Shown piece by piece: positions 56,308 through 64,000 of a stretch of 64,000 nt of DNA. This DNA comes from an uncultured Collinsella sp. (lineage in GTDB: Bacteria; Actinomycetota; Coriobacteriia; Coriobacteriales; Coriobacteriaceae): assembly GCA_902479065.1 (NCBI GenBank), contig CABSNM010000010.1, positions 1-64,000 of the forward strand. The letters run 5' to 3'. The notes under the pieces were generated by a model, which saw only the letters and a program-made list of their open reading frames with translations, did no database searches and was not told the origin of the DNA. Position numbers and translations under genes: made by a program. Position 1 is the first letter of the stretch, and each line of letters begins with the position of its first letter.

Positions 56308-58080
56308 TTAGAGCGCCTCCTCATCGAGCGGAGCGGCCAAGGTGCCCTCGCCCGCAAGCGGCGACTTGTCGCGCCAGACGTTCTCGAACTGCTCCTTGTC
56401 GAGCACGTGGTCGCGCTTGGCGGCGACATCGGTCACCGTCACGCGATCGGTGCAGGAGTAGCACGGGTCGAGCGAGCCGACGATCAGCGCCGCGTCGCCC
56501 ACGGTGTTGCCGCGGAACATGTAGCGCAGGACCGGCCAGTTGCTGTACGTGGCGGCCTTGGCGCGCCAGCGGTAGCACTTCTGGTTATTGCCGAGCATGG
56601 CCCAGTGCACGTCCTCGCCGCGCGGCGCCTCGGTGGCGCCGATGGCGTACTTGTGCGGGGTGTACTCCCAATCCGTGGTGAGGATGGGGCCCGACGGGCA
56701 GTTCTCGAGCATGGTCTCGATCATGTCGATCGAATCGTAGACCTCCTGGATGCGGACGGCGGTACGGCCGAAGGCGTCGCAGGTGTCGGCCGTGGCGGCG
56801 TGCATCTTTTGGACGTCCGGATCGGCGTAGCCGTCGAAGGGATGGTCAAAGCGCACGTCGCGGGCATAGCCCGAGCCACGCATGAGCGGGCCGACCGGCG
56901 AGAAGTCGCGTGCAATCTTGCGGTCCAAGATGCCGATACCGCTCGTACGCTCAATAAAGTTGGGCGTGGAGAGCAGCACGTCGACGAGCTCCTGAACCTC
57001 GGAGCGCAGCTGGTGGATGGTCGTGAGCGTGGAGAGCTTCTGCTCAGCCAAAATGTCGCGACGCACGCCGCCAATCACGTTGAGGCCGTAGGTCTTGCGG
57101 TGACCGGAGAGCTTCTCGGCCAGGTCCATGGACTTCTCGCGGACGCGGAAGAACTGCTGGAAGCCGGAGTCGAAGCCCGTGTAGTGCGACGCCAGGCCAA
57201 TGTTGAGCAGATGCGAGTGCAGGCGCTCAACCTCGAGCATGATGGCGCGGATGTACTGGGCGCGCGGCGGGACATGGATGCCCTGAGCGCGCTCGACGGC
57301 CTCGGCGTAGGCCACCGAGTGGGCGCAGCCGCAGATGCCGCAGATGCGGTCGGCGAGGAACGTCACGGCGTCATAGTTCAGGCGCGTCTCGGCAACCTTC
57401 TCCATGCCGCGGTGCACGTAGAACAGACGGTAGTCGGCGTCGACGATCGTCTCGCCCTCAACGAACAGGCGGAAGTGGCCAGGCTCGTCGGAGGTAATGT
57501 GCAACGGGCCCATGGGAACGAGCGTCGTCTCCTTGCCCTTGGTATCGGCCAAGAACTCGTAGTTTTCCATGTCGCTCGCGGGAGCGGGACGGAAGCGGTA
57601 GTCCATGGAGTCCTTGCGCAGCGGGTACAGGCCGCTGGGCCAATCGTCGGGCAGCACCAGGCGACGACGATCGGGCAGACCCTCGGGGATCAGGCCGAAC
57701 ATATCGCGCAGCTCGCGCTCGCCCCACACGCAGGCGGGAACGAACGGCGTCACGGACGGGAACGTCATCTTGGCGGGATCGACCTCGGCACGCACGGTCA
57801 CCCAGCCGGGGTCCTCCCCCTCCATGGAGATGACGTAGTACACGGCATAACGGCCGCACAGGCTGCGCTCGTCGTTGCCGATGATCACGGGGATCCAGCC
57901 GTAGCGTTCGTAGTACAGGTAGTGGACGGCCTCGGGCAGCTTGTCCTGCTTGACGGTGATCGTCAGCTGGTCCTCGCACTGCCACTCGACCTTCTCGATG
58001 CAGCCCGGAACGGCGCGGCGCAGGGCCTCGACATGGCTCTCGCAGCGACGGGCATACACCTTGTTCTCAGTTTCAATCAT
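56308..58080 (-). CDS. hyfG: Hydrogenase-4 large subunit HyfG (NuoC-NuoD fusion type)
   Basis: The [NiFe] catalytic subunit. An N-terminal NuoC-like domain (about 1-160) is fused to the NuoD-like catalytic domain. Nickel ligands are in RICGICGCAHS near 245 and DPCYSCTDR near 545, both Cys, so the active site is not the selenocysteine variant. 590 residues, close to E. coli HycE/HyfG. HycI is expected to cut after the C-terminal motif; few residues follow it here (about 40). Confidence 0.94.
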   Translation of the reverse strand: MIETENKVYARRCESHVEALRRAVPGCIEKVEWQCEDQLTITVKQDKLPEAVHYLYYERYGWIPVIIGNDERSLCGRYAVYYVISMEGEDPGWVTVRAEVDPAKMTFPSVTPFVPACVWGERELRDMFGLIPEGLPDRRRLVLPDDWPSGLYPLRKDSMDYRFRPAPASDMENYEFLADTKGKETTLVPMGPLHITSDEPGHFRLFVEGETIVDADYRLFYVHRGMEKVAETRLNYDAVTFLADRICGICGCAHSVAYAEAVERAQGIHVPPRAQYIRAIMLEVERLHSHLLNIGLASHYTGFDSGFQQFFRVREKSMDLAEKLSGHRKTYGLNVIGGVRRDILAEQKLSTLTTIHQLRSEVQELVDVLLSTPNFIERTSGIGILDRKIARDFSPVGPLMRGSGYARDVRFDHPFDGYADPDVQKMHAATADTCDAFGRTAVRIQEVYDSIDMIETMLENCPSGPILTTDWEYTPHKYAIGATEAPRGEDVHWAMLGNNQKCYRWRAKAATYSNWPVLRYMFRGNTVGDAALIVGSLDPCYSCTDRVTVTDVAAKRDHVLDKEQFENVWRDKSPLAGEGTLAAPLDEEAL

Positions 58081-58083
58081 TCG

Positions 58084-59643
58084 TTACTCCACCTCGCTCT
58101 GAGCGGTCTCGGTACCGAACACAGCGCGGTACATCGGCGTCGCGTGAAGTTCCTCGGTGCTCTGCTCGAGCACGATGCCGGTAGCGGTCTCCACGCCGTG
58201 CACGAGGGGCAGCGGGGTGGCAATGCCAAACCACAAGATCATGACAGCCAGGATGATTTCGGGGATAAGCATGAGCGCCGGGGCCTCATGCTTGCCCATG
58301 CCCTGGGGCGCATGGCCGAATACCGACTTGAGTGCGATACGGGTGAGCGCGGAGATGGCCACGGTAAGACCGAGGGCGACCACGACGACCAGCCACATGG
58401 GACCGGCGGTAACACCGGCGACAAAAGTCAGGAACTCAGAGATGAACATGCCAAAGGGCGGGAAGGCGGCAAGGCCGAGCAGCGCCAGGATGGCGAGCGC
58501 GGCGGTTGCGGGCGCAACCTCGACGACGCCCTGGATCTTGGCCAGGCTACGCGTGCCAAAGGCGTGCTGGATGTTGCCGGACACGCAGAAGGCAAGCGTC
58601 TTGGTAAAGCCGTGGAACACGCAGTGCAGCAGGGCCGCGGCGATACCCAGCGGGCCACCGATACCCAGGCACAGGGCGATAACGCCCACGTTCTCCACAG
58701 ACGAGTACGCAAAGCGGCGCTTGAGGTCGTCCTGGCGAAACATCGAGAGTGCCGCCACCAAAATGGACAGCGTGCCGACGATCAACAGCAGAAGTTGCGG
58801 ATACTCGGCACCCACGGCCTGGATGGTAAAGCCGTAGAAGCGCATGATCACAAGCATGGCACACTTAAGCAGAACACCCGAGAGCAGGGCCGAGACAGGA
58901 CTCGGAGCCTGAGAGTGGGCATCGGGCAGCCAAGTGTGCATGGGGAACAGGCCAGCCTTGGTGCCAAAGCCGATCACGATAAACGCAAAGGCGAGGCGCA
59001 TGAGCGTCGGGTCGAACTGGTCGGCATACGGCAGCACGCACGACAGGAATGCGGCCTCGTGGGCGTTGGGAATCACGTCGGCGGCGTTGGCGTAGATCAG
59101 CAGCGTACCGAACAGGCCAAATGCCACGCCGGCGGTACAGACCATCGCATACTTCCAAGAAGCCTCGAGGGCCGTCTTGTTCTTGTAGATACCCACCAGG
59201 AACACAGTGGAAAGCGTGGTTGCCTCCACGGCGGCCCACGTGAGGATCATGTTGTTGGACAGGCACGCGAGCAGCATGGTGAACACAAACAGGCTAAACA
59301 GCGCAAAATACTGCTTGGCGCGCTCGGCGGGCATGGAGCCCTCCTCGATATCGGCCTTTACATAGGGCAGCGAGAACAGCCCCGTAAGAAAACCGATAAA
59401 GCCGATGAGCAGCACAAAGATGGCGCCCAGCGAATCGAGGTGGAACCACAGGCCAAGAGCGCTCGCGGTTTCGCCGCTCATAAGGACGTCGCCGGCCGTC
59501 ATAATCGACAGCACCAGGACGGCTGCGACGGAGACCAGGTTGAGACCGGCAAACACGTTATAGGACGTGTTCTTGGGCAAAAACGCCATGACCAGCGAGA
59601 ACACCAAAGGAGTCGCGAGCAGGGCGAGAATCAACGTTTCCAT
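58084..59643 (-). CDS. hyfF: Hydrogenase-4 membrane subunit HyfF (NuoN/M-like)
   Basis: Antiporter-like proton-channel subunit, 519 residues with about 14 hydrophobic helices. The helix pair with the conserved TM5 Glu (WAAVEATTLS) and the Lys-containing HTWLPDAHSQAPSPVSALL segment of the proton_antipo_M family are present. It follows hyfE by 3 nt. Confidence 0.92.
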   Translation of the reverse strand: METLILALLATPLVFSLVMAFLPKNTSYNVFAGLNLVSVAAVLVLSIMTAGDVLMSGETASALGLWFHLDSLGAIFVLLIGFIGFLTGLFSLPYVKADIEEGSMPAERAKQYFALFSLFVFTMLLACLSNNMILTWAAVEATTLSTVFLVGIYKNKTALEASWKYAMVCTAGVAFGLFGTLLIYANAADVIPNAHEAAFLSCVLPYADQFDPTLMRLAFAFIVIGFGTKAGLFPMHTWLPDAHSQAPSPVSALLSGVLLKCAMLVIMRFYGFTIQAVGAEYPQLLLLIVGTLSILVAALSMFRQDDLKRRFAYSSVENVGVIALCLGIGGPLGIAAALLHCVFHGFTKTLAFCVSGNIQHAFGTRSLAKIQGVVEVAPATAALAILALLGLAAFPPFGMFISEFLTFVAGVTAGPMWLVVVVALGLTVAISALTRIALKSVFGHAPQGMGKHEAPALMLIPEIILAVMILWFGIATPLPLVHGVETATGIVLEQSTEELHATPMYRAVFGTETAQSEVE

Positions 59644-59646
59644 GGA

Positions 59647-60300
59647 CTACCCCCTCAGCTCGGACAGGTCGCGCGCATCGAGCGAGTGGGAGTCGTCCCA
59701 AATGCGACCCACGACGATGGACATGATGATGACGGCAAAGATGGCGTCGGTGGCGATACCGATCTCGATGATCTCGGGAGCGGTGGGGGCCAAAAGCGCG
59801 AGCGTCACGTGGCTGCCGTTTTCCATAAGGCAGTATCCAAAGATCTGCTTCATGATGTTGCGCTGCGAGATGATGCAGGTGAGGCCCACGAAGAAGTGAG
59901 CGAAGCTAATTGCGAGCGCAGGCGTTGCGACCTCGGCCGTGGGCAGGCTGATCTGCGTCACAACGGCAAAGCAGATCGCGACCTCGACGGCGATGATGCA
60001 GATGGCCCACGCGGGCTTAAGGCCGGCCTTGAGCGATGCGTCGCTCGGCTCGCCCATCTTCTTGTATGCGCGGTTGAGGATGTAAGGGACCAGGACGACC
60101 TTAGTGATAAAGGCAGATCCGGCCCACATAAGCAGCTCCTGCGCACCGGTAGTAGCACCGAGCGTAGCGAGCAGTCCCACGAGCACCAGCGACTGCACCG
60201 CATACCAGCAAATGGCGTGCTTGATGTTCTTGGAGACGACCACCATGGTGGACGTGACGATCAGAAGGCCGCCAAGGATGTTGACGATCGAATAACCCAT
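59647..60300 (-). CDS. hyfE: Hydrogenase-4 membrane subunit HyfE (NuoK-like)
   Basis: 217 residues with about six to seven hydrophobic helices, matching HyfE of hydrogenase-4 (absent from the smaller hydrogenase-3 complex). QIFGYCLMENGSHV carries the NuoK-type membrane Glu. GGAGGT before the ATG. Its presence marks this as a Hyf-type and not a Hyc-type complex. Confidence 0.9.
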   Translation of the reverse strand: MGYSIVNILGGLLIVTSTMVVVSKNIKHAICWYAVQSLVLVGLLATLGATTGAQELLMWAGSAFITKVVLVPYILNRAYKKMGEPSDASLKAGLKPAWAICIIAVEVAICFAVVTQISLPTAEVATPALAISFAHFFVGLTCIISQRNIMKQIFGYCLMENGSHVTLALLAPTAPEIIEIGIATDAIFAVIIMSIVVGRIWDDSHSLDARDLSELRG

Positions 60301-60313
60301 GTCGTTCTACCTC

Positions 60314-61771
60314 CTAACCGATCCAGCTGGCCGAAAGCGGGCCGCTGACGATGACCATGATGATGAGCACGATGAACACGAACGCCATCGCGCGGGGAAG
60401 CGGGGCTCCCGCAGCGACCTCGTCGCTCGGCTCGCCGGGCAGGCAATAGCCCATCCACTTGAGGAACCAGGCGAAGGTGGCGACGGTCTCGGCGACCATG
60501 ATGCACACGAGCACCAGGATCGCGACGTTGCCGGCACCCACAGAGAAGCCGCCGGCGATAATCTGGAACTTCGAGAAGAACGTGTTCATGGGCGGCACGC
60601 CGGCAATAGCGAGCGCGGCGACACCGAAGCCCACGCCCGAGATCGGGTACTTCTTTACGATGCCGCGAAGCTTGGGCAGCATACGCGTGCCGAGCGTAAA
60701 GGAGAACGAACCGGCGATCAGGAAGAACAGCGTCTTGGCGAAAGCGTGGTTAAAGATGTGGCAGACGGCGCCATCGAAGGCGAGCTGGCTGCCAAAGACC
60801 GAAAGGCCCAGACCAAAGAACACATAGGAGAGCTGGGCGATCGTGGAAAAGGCCAGCAGACGCTTCATGTCCTTTTGCGGCAGGTACATAAGGAAGCCAA
60901 AGAGCATGGTGACCATGGCGTCGATAATGGCGACCCAACCCACGATCTCGGGGATCTCGCCGGCAGAGACGAGTGCACGCGCGAACACGCACACGCCGAC
61001 CTTGACCATCGAGGCGCCATGCAGATAGGCCGAAACAGGCGTCGGCGCCTCCATGGCCGAAGGCAGCCACATGTACATGGGGACCTGCGCGGACTTGGCC
61101 CAAGCGGCAAAGAGCACCAGCAGAAGGACGATAGCCTTGAGCTTGGCGTCGAGGCCGGCAATCGCGGTGATGGCGAAGGTGCCGGTGTGGGCAAACACGA
61201 TGGCAGCACCCAGATACAGGCCGAGCGCACCGATATGCGTGATGATCAGGGCCTTCATGCCGGCCTTCTTGGCCGTAGGCGACATGTAGTAGCTGATCAG
61301 GCCCCAAGAGCAGGCACCCGTGATCTCAAAGAACACGAGCTGGCCCAAAAGGGTCGAGCTGTACACGAGGCCGGCCATGGCACCGATGAAGGTCGCGAGG
61401 TACGCGTAGAAGCGACGACGCGGTGCGTCGGGATGCTCACGGTTATTCTCGCTCATATAGGGAATCGAATAGATCACGACAAGCAGGCCGATACCCACAA
61501 AGGCGGGCGCGAGCAGCGTGCTCATGCGATCGAAGGTGAATCCCATGACGAGGGTCTGCCCAAACGAGATCAGGGGGACCTGAGTGTCGGGCATGCCGGC
61601 GCCAGCGAAATTCGCGGCGAGGGCGATGGTGCAGACCGTCGAGACGGCGGCACCCAAAACGCTGAACCACTTGGCGTACGGACGGGGGAACAGGGCGACG
61701 AGCACCGAGGCCACCATCGGGGCCGCGATAGCGACCAAGCCGAGAAGGGACAGACTGACTGCAAATGACAT
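60314..61771 (-). CDS. hyfD: Hydrogenase-4 membrane subunit HyfD (NuoL/M/N-like)
   Basis: 485 residues, about 14 helices. The proton-channel motifs of the family are present (FFEITGACSW with the TM5 Glu, then MYMWLPSAMEAPTPVSAYLH split here as AMEAPTPVSAYLHGASM, and KTLFFLIAGS with the TM Lys). A third antiporter-like subunit besides HyfB and HyfF, again typical of hydrogenase-4. Confidence 0.92.
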   Translation of the reverse strand: MSFAVSLSLLGLVAIAAPMVASVLVALFPRPYAKWFSVLGAAVSTVCTIALAANFAGAGMPDTQVPLISFGQTLVMGFTFDRMSTLLAPAFVGIGLLVVIYSIPYMSENNREHPDAPRRRFYAYLATFIGAMAGLVYSSTLLGQLVFFEITGACSWGLISYYMSPTAKKAGMKALIITHIGALGLYLGAAIVFAHTGTFAITAIAGLDAKLKAIVLLLVLFAAWAKSAQVPMYMWLPSAMEAPTPVSAYLHGASMVKVGVCVFARALVSAGEIPEIVGWVAIIDAMVTMLFGFLMYLPQKDMKRLLAFSTIAQLSYVFFGLGLSVFGSQLAFDGAVCHIFNHAFAKTLFFLIAGSFSFTLGTRMLPKLRGIVKKYPISGVGFGVAALAIAGVPPMNTFFSKFQIIAGGFSVGAGNVAILVLVCIMVAETVATFAWFLKWMGYCLPGEPSDEVAAGAPLPRAMAFVFIVLIIMVIVSGPLSASWIG

Positions 61772-61786
61772 TGTTTCTCCCTTCTC

Positions 61787-62713
61787 CTACACGCCGACGA
61801 CCACGAAGACAAACGCCAGAACGGCGATCCCCACGACGGCCCAGGTCTGATTGCCAAGCACCTTAAAACGCGAGCGCGAGCAGGAGTTCTCGATCACGCC
61901 GCATACGACAAAGTCGATCAGGCACTTCACCAGGAAGATGACTGCACCCAGAACGGCGGCTGCGCCTACGGTTGCGGGCTCGCCCCAGGGGACGAAGATC
62001 GCGCAGAACCAGGCGACGACCAGGACCTGCTTCATGGACATGGCGAGCTTGGCCATCGCAAGCGACGGGCCGGAAAGCTCGGCGAGCGGGCCTTCCTGAA
62101 GCTCCTGCTCTGCCTCGGCCTGGTCAAACGGCAGCTTGCCGAGCTCCATGTAGCAGGCAATCGCAAAGGCGATGCCGGCGAGGATCACGGCGACCGGCGC
62201 GTCGATGGCGCCCGTCATGATGTGCTGACCCATGGTGGCGATGTCGGTGGAGCCGCACACCAGGGCGGCGGCAAACAGCGCCAGCAGCATGGACGGCTCG
62301 ATGAGCACGCTCATGAGCAGCTCGCGGACGCCGCCGATACCGGCGTAGGCGTTGGACGAATCCACACCGCAGAGGGCGAAGAAGAAACGGGCGAGCGCCA
62401 GGCTGTACATGATGGTAATGGCGTCACCAAAGACCGGGATGGGGCTTTGTGCCGTAAAGAGCGGCAGACCCATCGCGAGCATAAAGGCGACGGCGAAGAA
62501 CAGCGGCGGCATGATGCGCAGCGCAAAGCTCGCATCCTCGCTCTGGGACTCGGGGCGCGCAAAGAGCTTGGCCAGGTCGCGGTAGTCCTGCATGATGCTG
62601 GGGCCGCGACGGTTGTGCATCTTGGCGCGGATCACGCGGCCGAGACCGGAGAAGAACGGTGCGACGGCCATGACGACCACGCCCTGCAGAACGGCAAGTA
62701 CGATGTTGTTCAT
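61787..62713 (-). CDS. hyfC: Hydrogenase-4 membrane subunit HyfC (NuoH-like)
   Basis: 308 residues, about eight helices. It anchors the hydrogenase domain to the membrane, as NuoH does. The cytoplasmic loop RRGPSIMQDYRDLAKLF near 36 and the FDQAEAEQELQEGPLAE loop near 197 are the family's quinone/hinge region signatures. GGAGGGGAG before the ATG. Confidence 0.93.
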   Translation of the reverse strand: MNNIVLAVLQGVVVMAVAPFFSGLGRVIRAKMHNRRGPSIMQDYRDLAKLFARPESQSEDASFALRIMPPLFFAVAFMLAMGLPLFTAQSPIPVFGDAITIMYSLALARFFFALCGVDSSNAYAGIGGVRELLMSVLIEPSMLLALFAAALVCGSTDIATMGQHIMTGAIDAPVAVILAGIAFAIACYMELGKLPFDQAEAEQELQEGPLAELSGPSLAMAKLAMSMKQVLVVAWFCAIFVPWGEPATVGAAAVLGAVIFLVKCLIDFVVCGVIENSCSRSRFKVLGNQTWAVVGIAVLAFVFVVVGV

Positions 62714-62725
62714 GCTCTCCCCTCC

Positions 62726-64000
62726 TTAACCCATTTGCACGGCGAGCACGAGGAACACCACGAGTGCCGCGACGATGTAGCAGATATAGATGCTGTAGTT
62801 GCCGCCCTCGAGCTTAGTCGCGAGATCGGCGAGCTTCTCGACACCCTTATGCGGGGCATCGACGAGAACCTTGTCGGGTACGGGCTCCACAGCCTCGGCC
62901 ACACCGGTGAGCTTCTGGAAGAAGTGCGCGATGGACCAGCAGACGGCCGTGCAGCGGTCGCGCAGCGTGTAGAGCGGCTGCATAAACCAGGACACCTCGG
63001 AGGCAAAGGTCGTGGCCACGACGGGCATATGCTCGTTGGGAGCATAGCCGCATGCCCACGGCTGGGACTTCTGCACCTTGCCGACGGTCTTGAGCTTGCG
63101 ATAGCCGCAGGCAAGGCCGACAAGCACCACGAGCGCAATGGCGATCGCGGGCGTGGAGGTGGCAGCGCCGGAGTACTGGTTCATGAGCTCCATGCCCTCG
63201 GCGGCAAACACGCCACCGTACGGATGCAGCACGGACGCGGCGACATCGACCAGCACGGGCGCGATCACGGGAGCGCCAATGCCCAGCACGACGCAGATGG
63301 CCGCGAGCAGGCCCTGCGCAAACACCATGGGGGCAGGAACCTCCTTGGCATTGGACGCGGCCTCGGAGCGGGGCGCGGAGGCAAAGGAGACGCCATAGGC
63401 CTTGACGAAGCACGTGACGGCCAGTGCGCCGGTAATTGCGAGCGCGACGGCAGCGAACACGGCCACGATCATGACGGCCTTGTCGCCCTGCATGGCAGCG
63501 TTAAACAGCGACTGGTAGGTAAACCACTCGGACACAAATCCGTTGAAGGGCGGGATGGCCGAGATGGCAAGCGCGCCAATAAGGAAGCAGATGGCCGTTG
63601 CCGGCATACGACGGAACAGGCCGCCCATCTTCTCCATATTGCGCGTACCCGTGGAGTACAGCAGCGCACCGGCGCCCAAGAACAGCTCGCCCTTAAACAT
63701 CGCGTGGTTAAACGTGTGGTAGAGGGCGGCCATCAGAGCCAGGACGGCGATGCCGACCGAGTTGAGCGCCATGGCGGCCATGGAGGCGCCGACGCCGAGC
63801 AGAATGATGCCGATGTTCTCGACGGAGTGATAGGCCAGCAGGCGCTTGATGTCATGCTCCTGCAGGGCGAAGGCCACGCCGAGGACCGACGAGATCGCAC
63901 CGAAGACCATGACCATAAGACCCCACCAGACCTGAACGCCAGAGGCGGAGAGCAGGTCGAGGCCCACCTTGAGGATACCGAAGATACCGATCTTGATCAT
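62726..64000 (-). CDS. hyfB: Hydrogenase-4 membrane subunit HyfB (NuoL-like), 5' end beyond window
   Basis: The visible 424 residues are the C-terminal part of an antiporter-like subunit of normally about 650-670 residues. LLAYHSVENIGIILLG and NHAMFKGELFLGAGAL are proton_antipo_M motifs; the last 150 residues form the amphipathic/C-terminal helix region ending in a transmembrane segment. The Met codon at the edge (63998-64000) is internal, so the gene continues to the right. hyfA, if present, would lie outside. Confidence 0.92.
   Translation of the reverse strand: MIKIGIFGILKVGLDLLSASGVQVWWGLMVMVFGAISSVLGVAFALQEHDIKRLLAYHSVENIGIILLGVGASMAAMALNSVGIAVLALMAALYHTFNHAMFKGELFLGAGALLYSTGTRNMEKMGGLFRRMPATAICFLIGALAISAIPPFNGFVSEWFTYQSLFNAAMQGDKAVMIVAVFAAVALAITGALAVTCFVKAYGVSFASAPRSEAASNAKEVPAPMVFAQGLLAAICVVLGIGAPVIAPVLVDVAASVLHPYGGVFAAEGMELMNQYSGAATSTPAIAIALVVLVGLACGYRKLKTVGKVQKSQPWACGYAPNEHMPVVATTFASEVSWFMQPLYTLRDRCTAVCWSIAHFFQKLTGVAEAVEPVPDKVLVDAPHKGVEKLADLATKLEGGNYSIYICYIVAALVVFLVLAVQMG

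Noticed and set aside
56110..60348. A 1412-codon open frame on the plus strand, antisense to hyfE-hyfF-hyfG
   Set aside because: It mirrors three certain genes. In G+C-rich sequence the antisense frame stays open because TTA, CTA and TCA codons are rare; the product has no recognisable domain and is His/Arg/Gly-rich.
56308..64000. Respiratory complex I (nuo) operon
   Set aside because: The large subunit has both nickel-binding CxxC motifs, three antiporter-like subunits occur with HyfE, and HycH, HycI and FocA genes follow, so this is a hydrogenase-4 type formate hydrogenlyase.

Overview
This window reads as chromosome of a high-G+C, fermentative anaerobe. The combination of a Hyf-type formate hydrogenlyase operon, a complete selenocysteine insertion set, a sucrose PTS and NADP-type glutamate dehydrogenase, with actinobacterial-looking housekeeping proteins, points to the Coriobacteriia and most likely to Collinsella or a close relative. 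That placement is inference from gene content; no 16S gene is present. Almost every gene lies on the minus strand.

Layout, left to right. (1) 1-11.8 kb: one long minus-strand gene series, in transcription order rimP-nusA-infB-rbfA-nrnA-truB-ribF-dnaG-rpoD, joining the translation/transcription operon to the primase/sigma pair, with overlapping stops and starts. It is preceded by a clear promoter and, inside the short leader, an intrinsic terminator. (2) 12-18 kb: leuS, guaB, a ModE-like regulator and a degenerate PLP enzyme. (3) 18-22.3 kb: a sucrose module (hydrolase, PTS EIIBC, LacI-type repressor with visible operators). (4) 22.5-26 kb: DUF4956 membrane protein, a truncated VTC polyphosphate polymerase remnant, thrS and a zinc-ribbon membrane protein. 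(5) 26-29.9 kb (plus strand): a three-gene FAD oxidoreductase/DUF1667 set. (6) 30-40 kb: an M24 peptidase, folC, valS, clpX-clpP, trigger factor and tRNA-Leu. (7) 40-45.5 kb: a xanthine-dehydrogenase-like molybdoenzyme and gdhA. (8) 45.8-50.5 kb: DUF3343 protein, mobA-like gene, tRNA-Sec, selB and selA. (9) 50.6-64 kb: a molybdopterin oxidoreductase and then the formate hydrogenlyase operon (focA, hycI, hycH and hyfI back to hyfB, which runs off the right edge).

How the genes work together: formate enters or leaves through FocA; the Hyf membrane hydrogenase makes H2; HycH and HycI mature its large subunit; SelA, SelB and tRNA-Sec would supply selenocysteine and MobA the Mo-bisMGD cofactor for a formate dehydrogenase that is not in the window.

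The most unusual content is between the genes. At least six families of large palindromic elements (called P1-P6 here) occupy nearly all gene-free stretches. In several families a conserved core sits inside arms that differ from copy to copy yet stay complementary to each other. Two P2 copies lie directly upstream of the leuS and valS ribosome binding sites. The M24 peptidase gene is bracketed by P3-P4-P6 on one side and P6-P4-P3 on the other. A regular array of nine alternating inverted 15-nt half-sites fills the 628-bp divergent region at 25992-26619. Gene-free stretches over 300 bp are 14586-14955 (P2, a hairpin, P1), 25992-26619 (P5 array, then an operator-like palindrome), 29870-30350 (P3, P4, P6) and 31440-31790 (P6, P4 with a terminator, P3). 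No CRISPR array, prophage, transposase gene or insertion sequence was seen.
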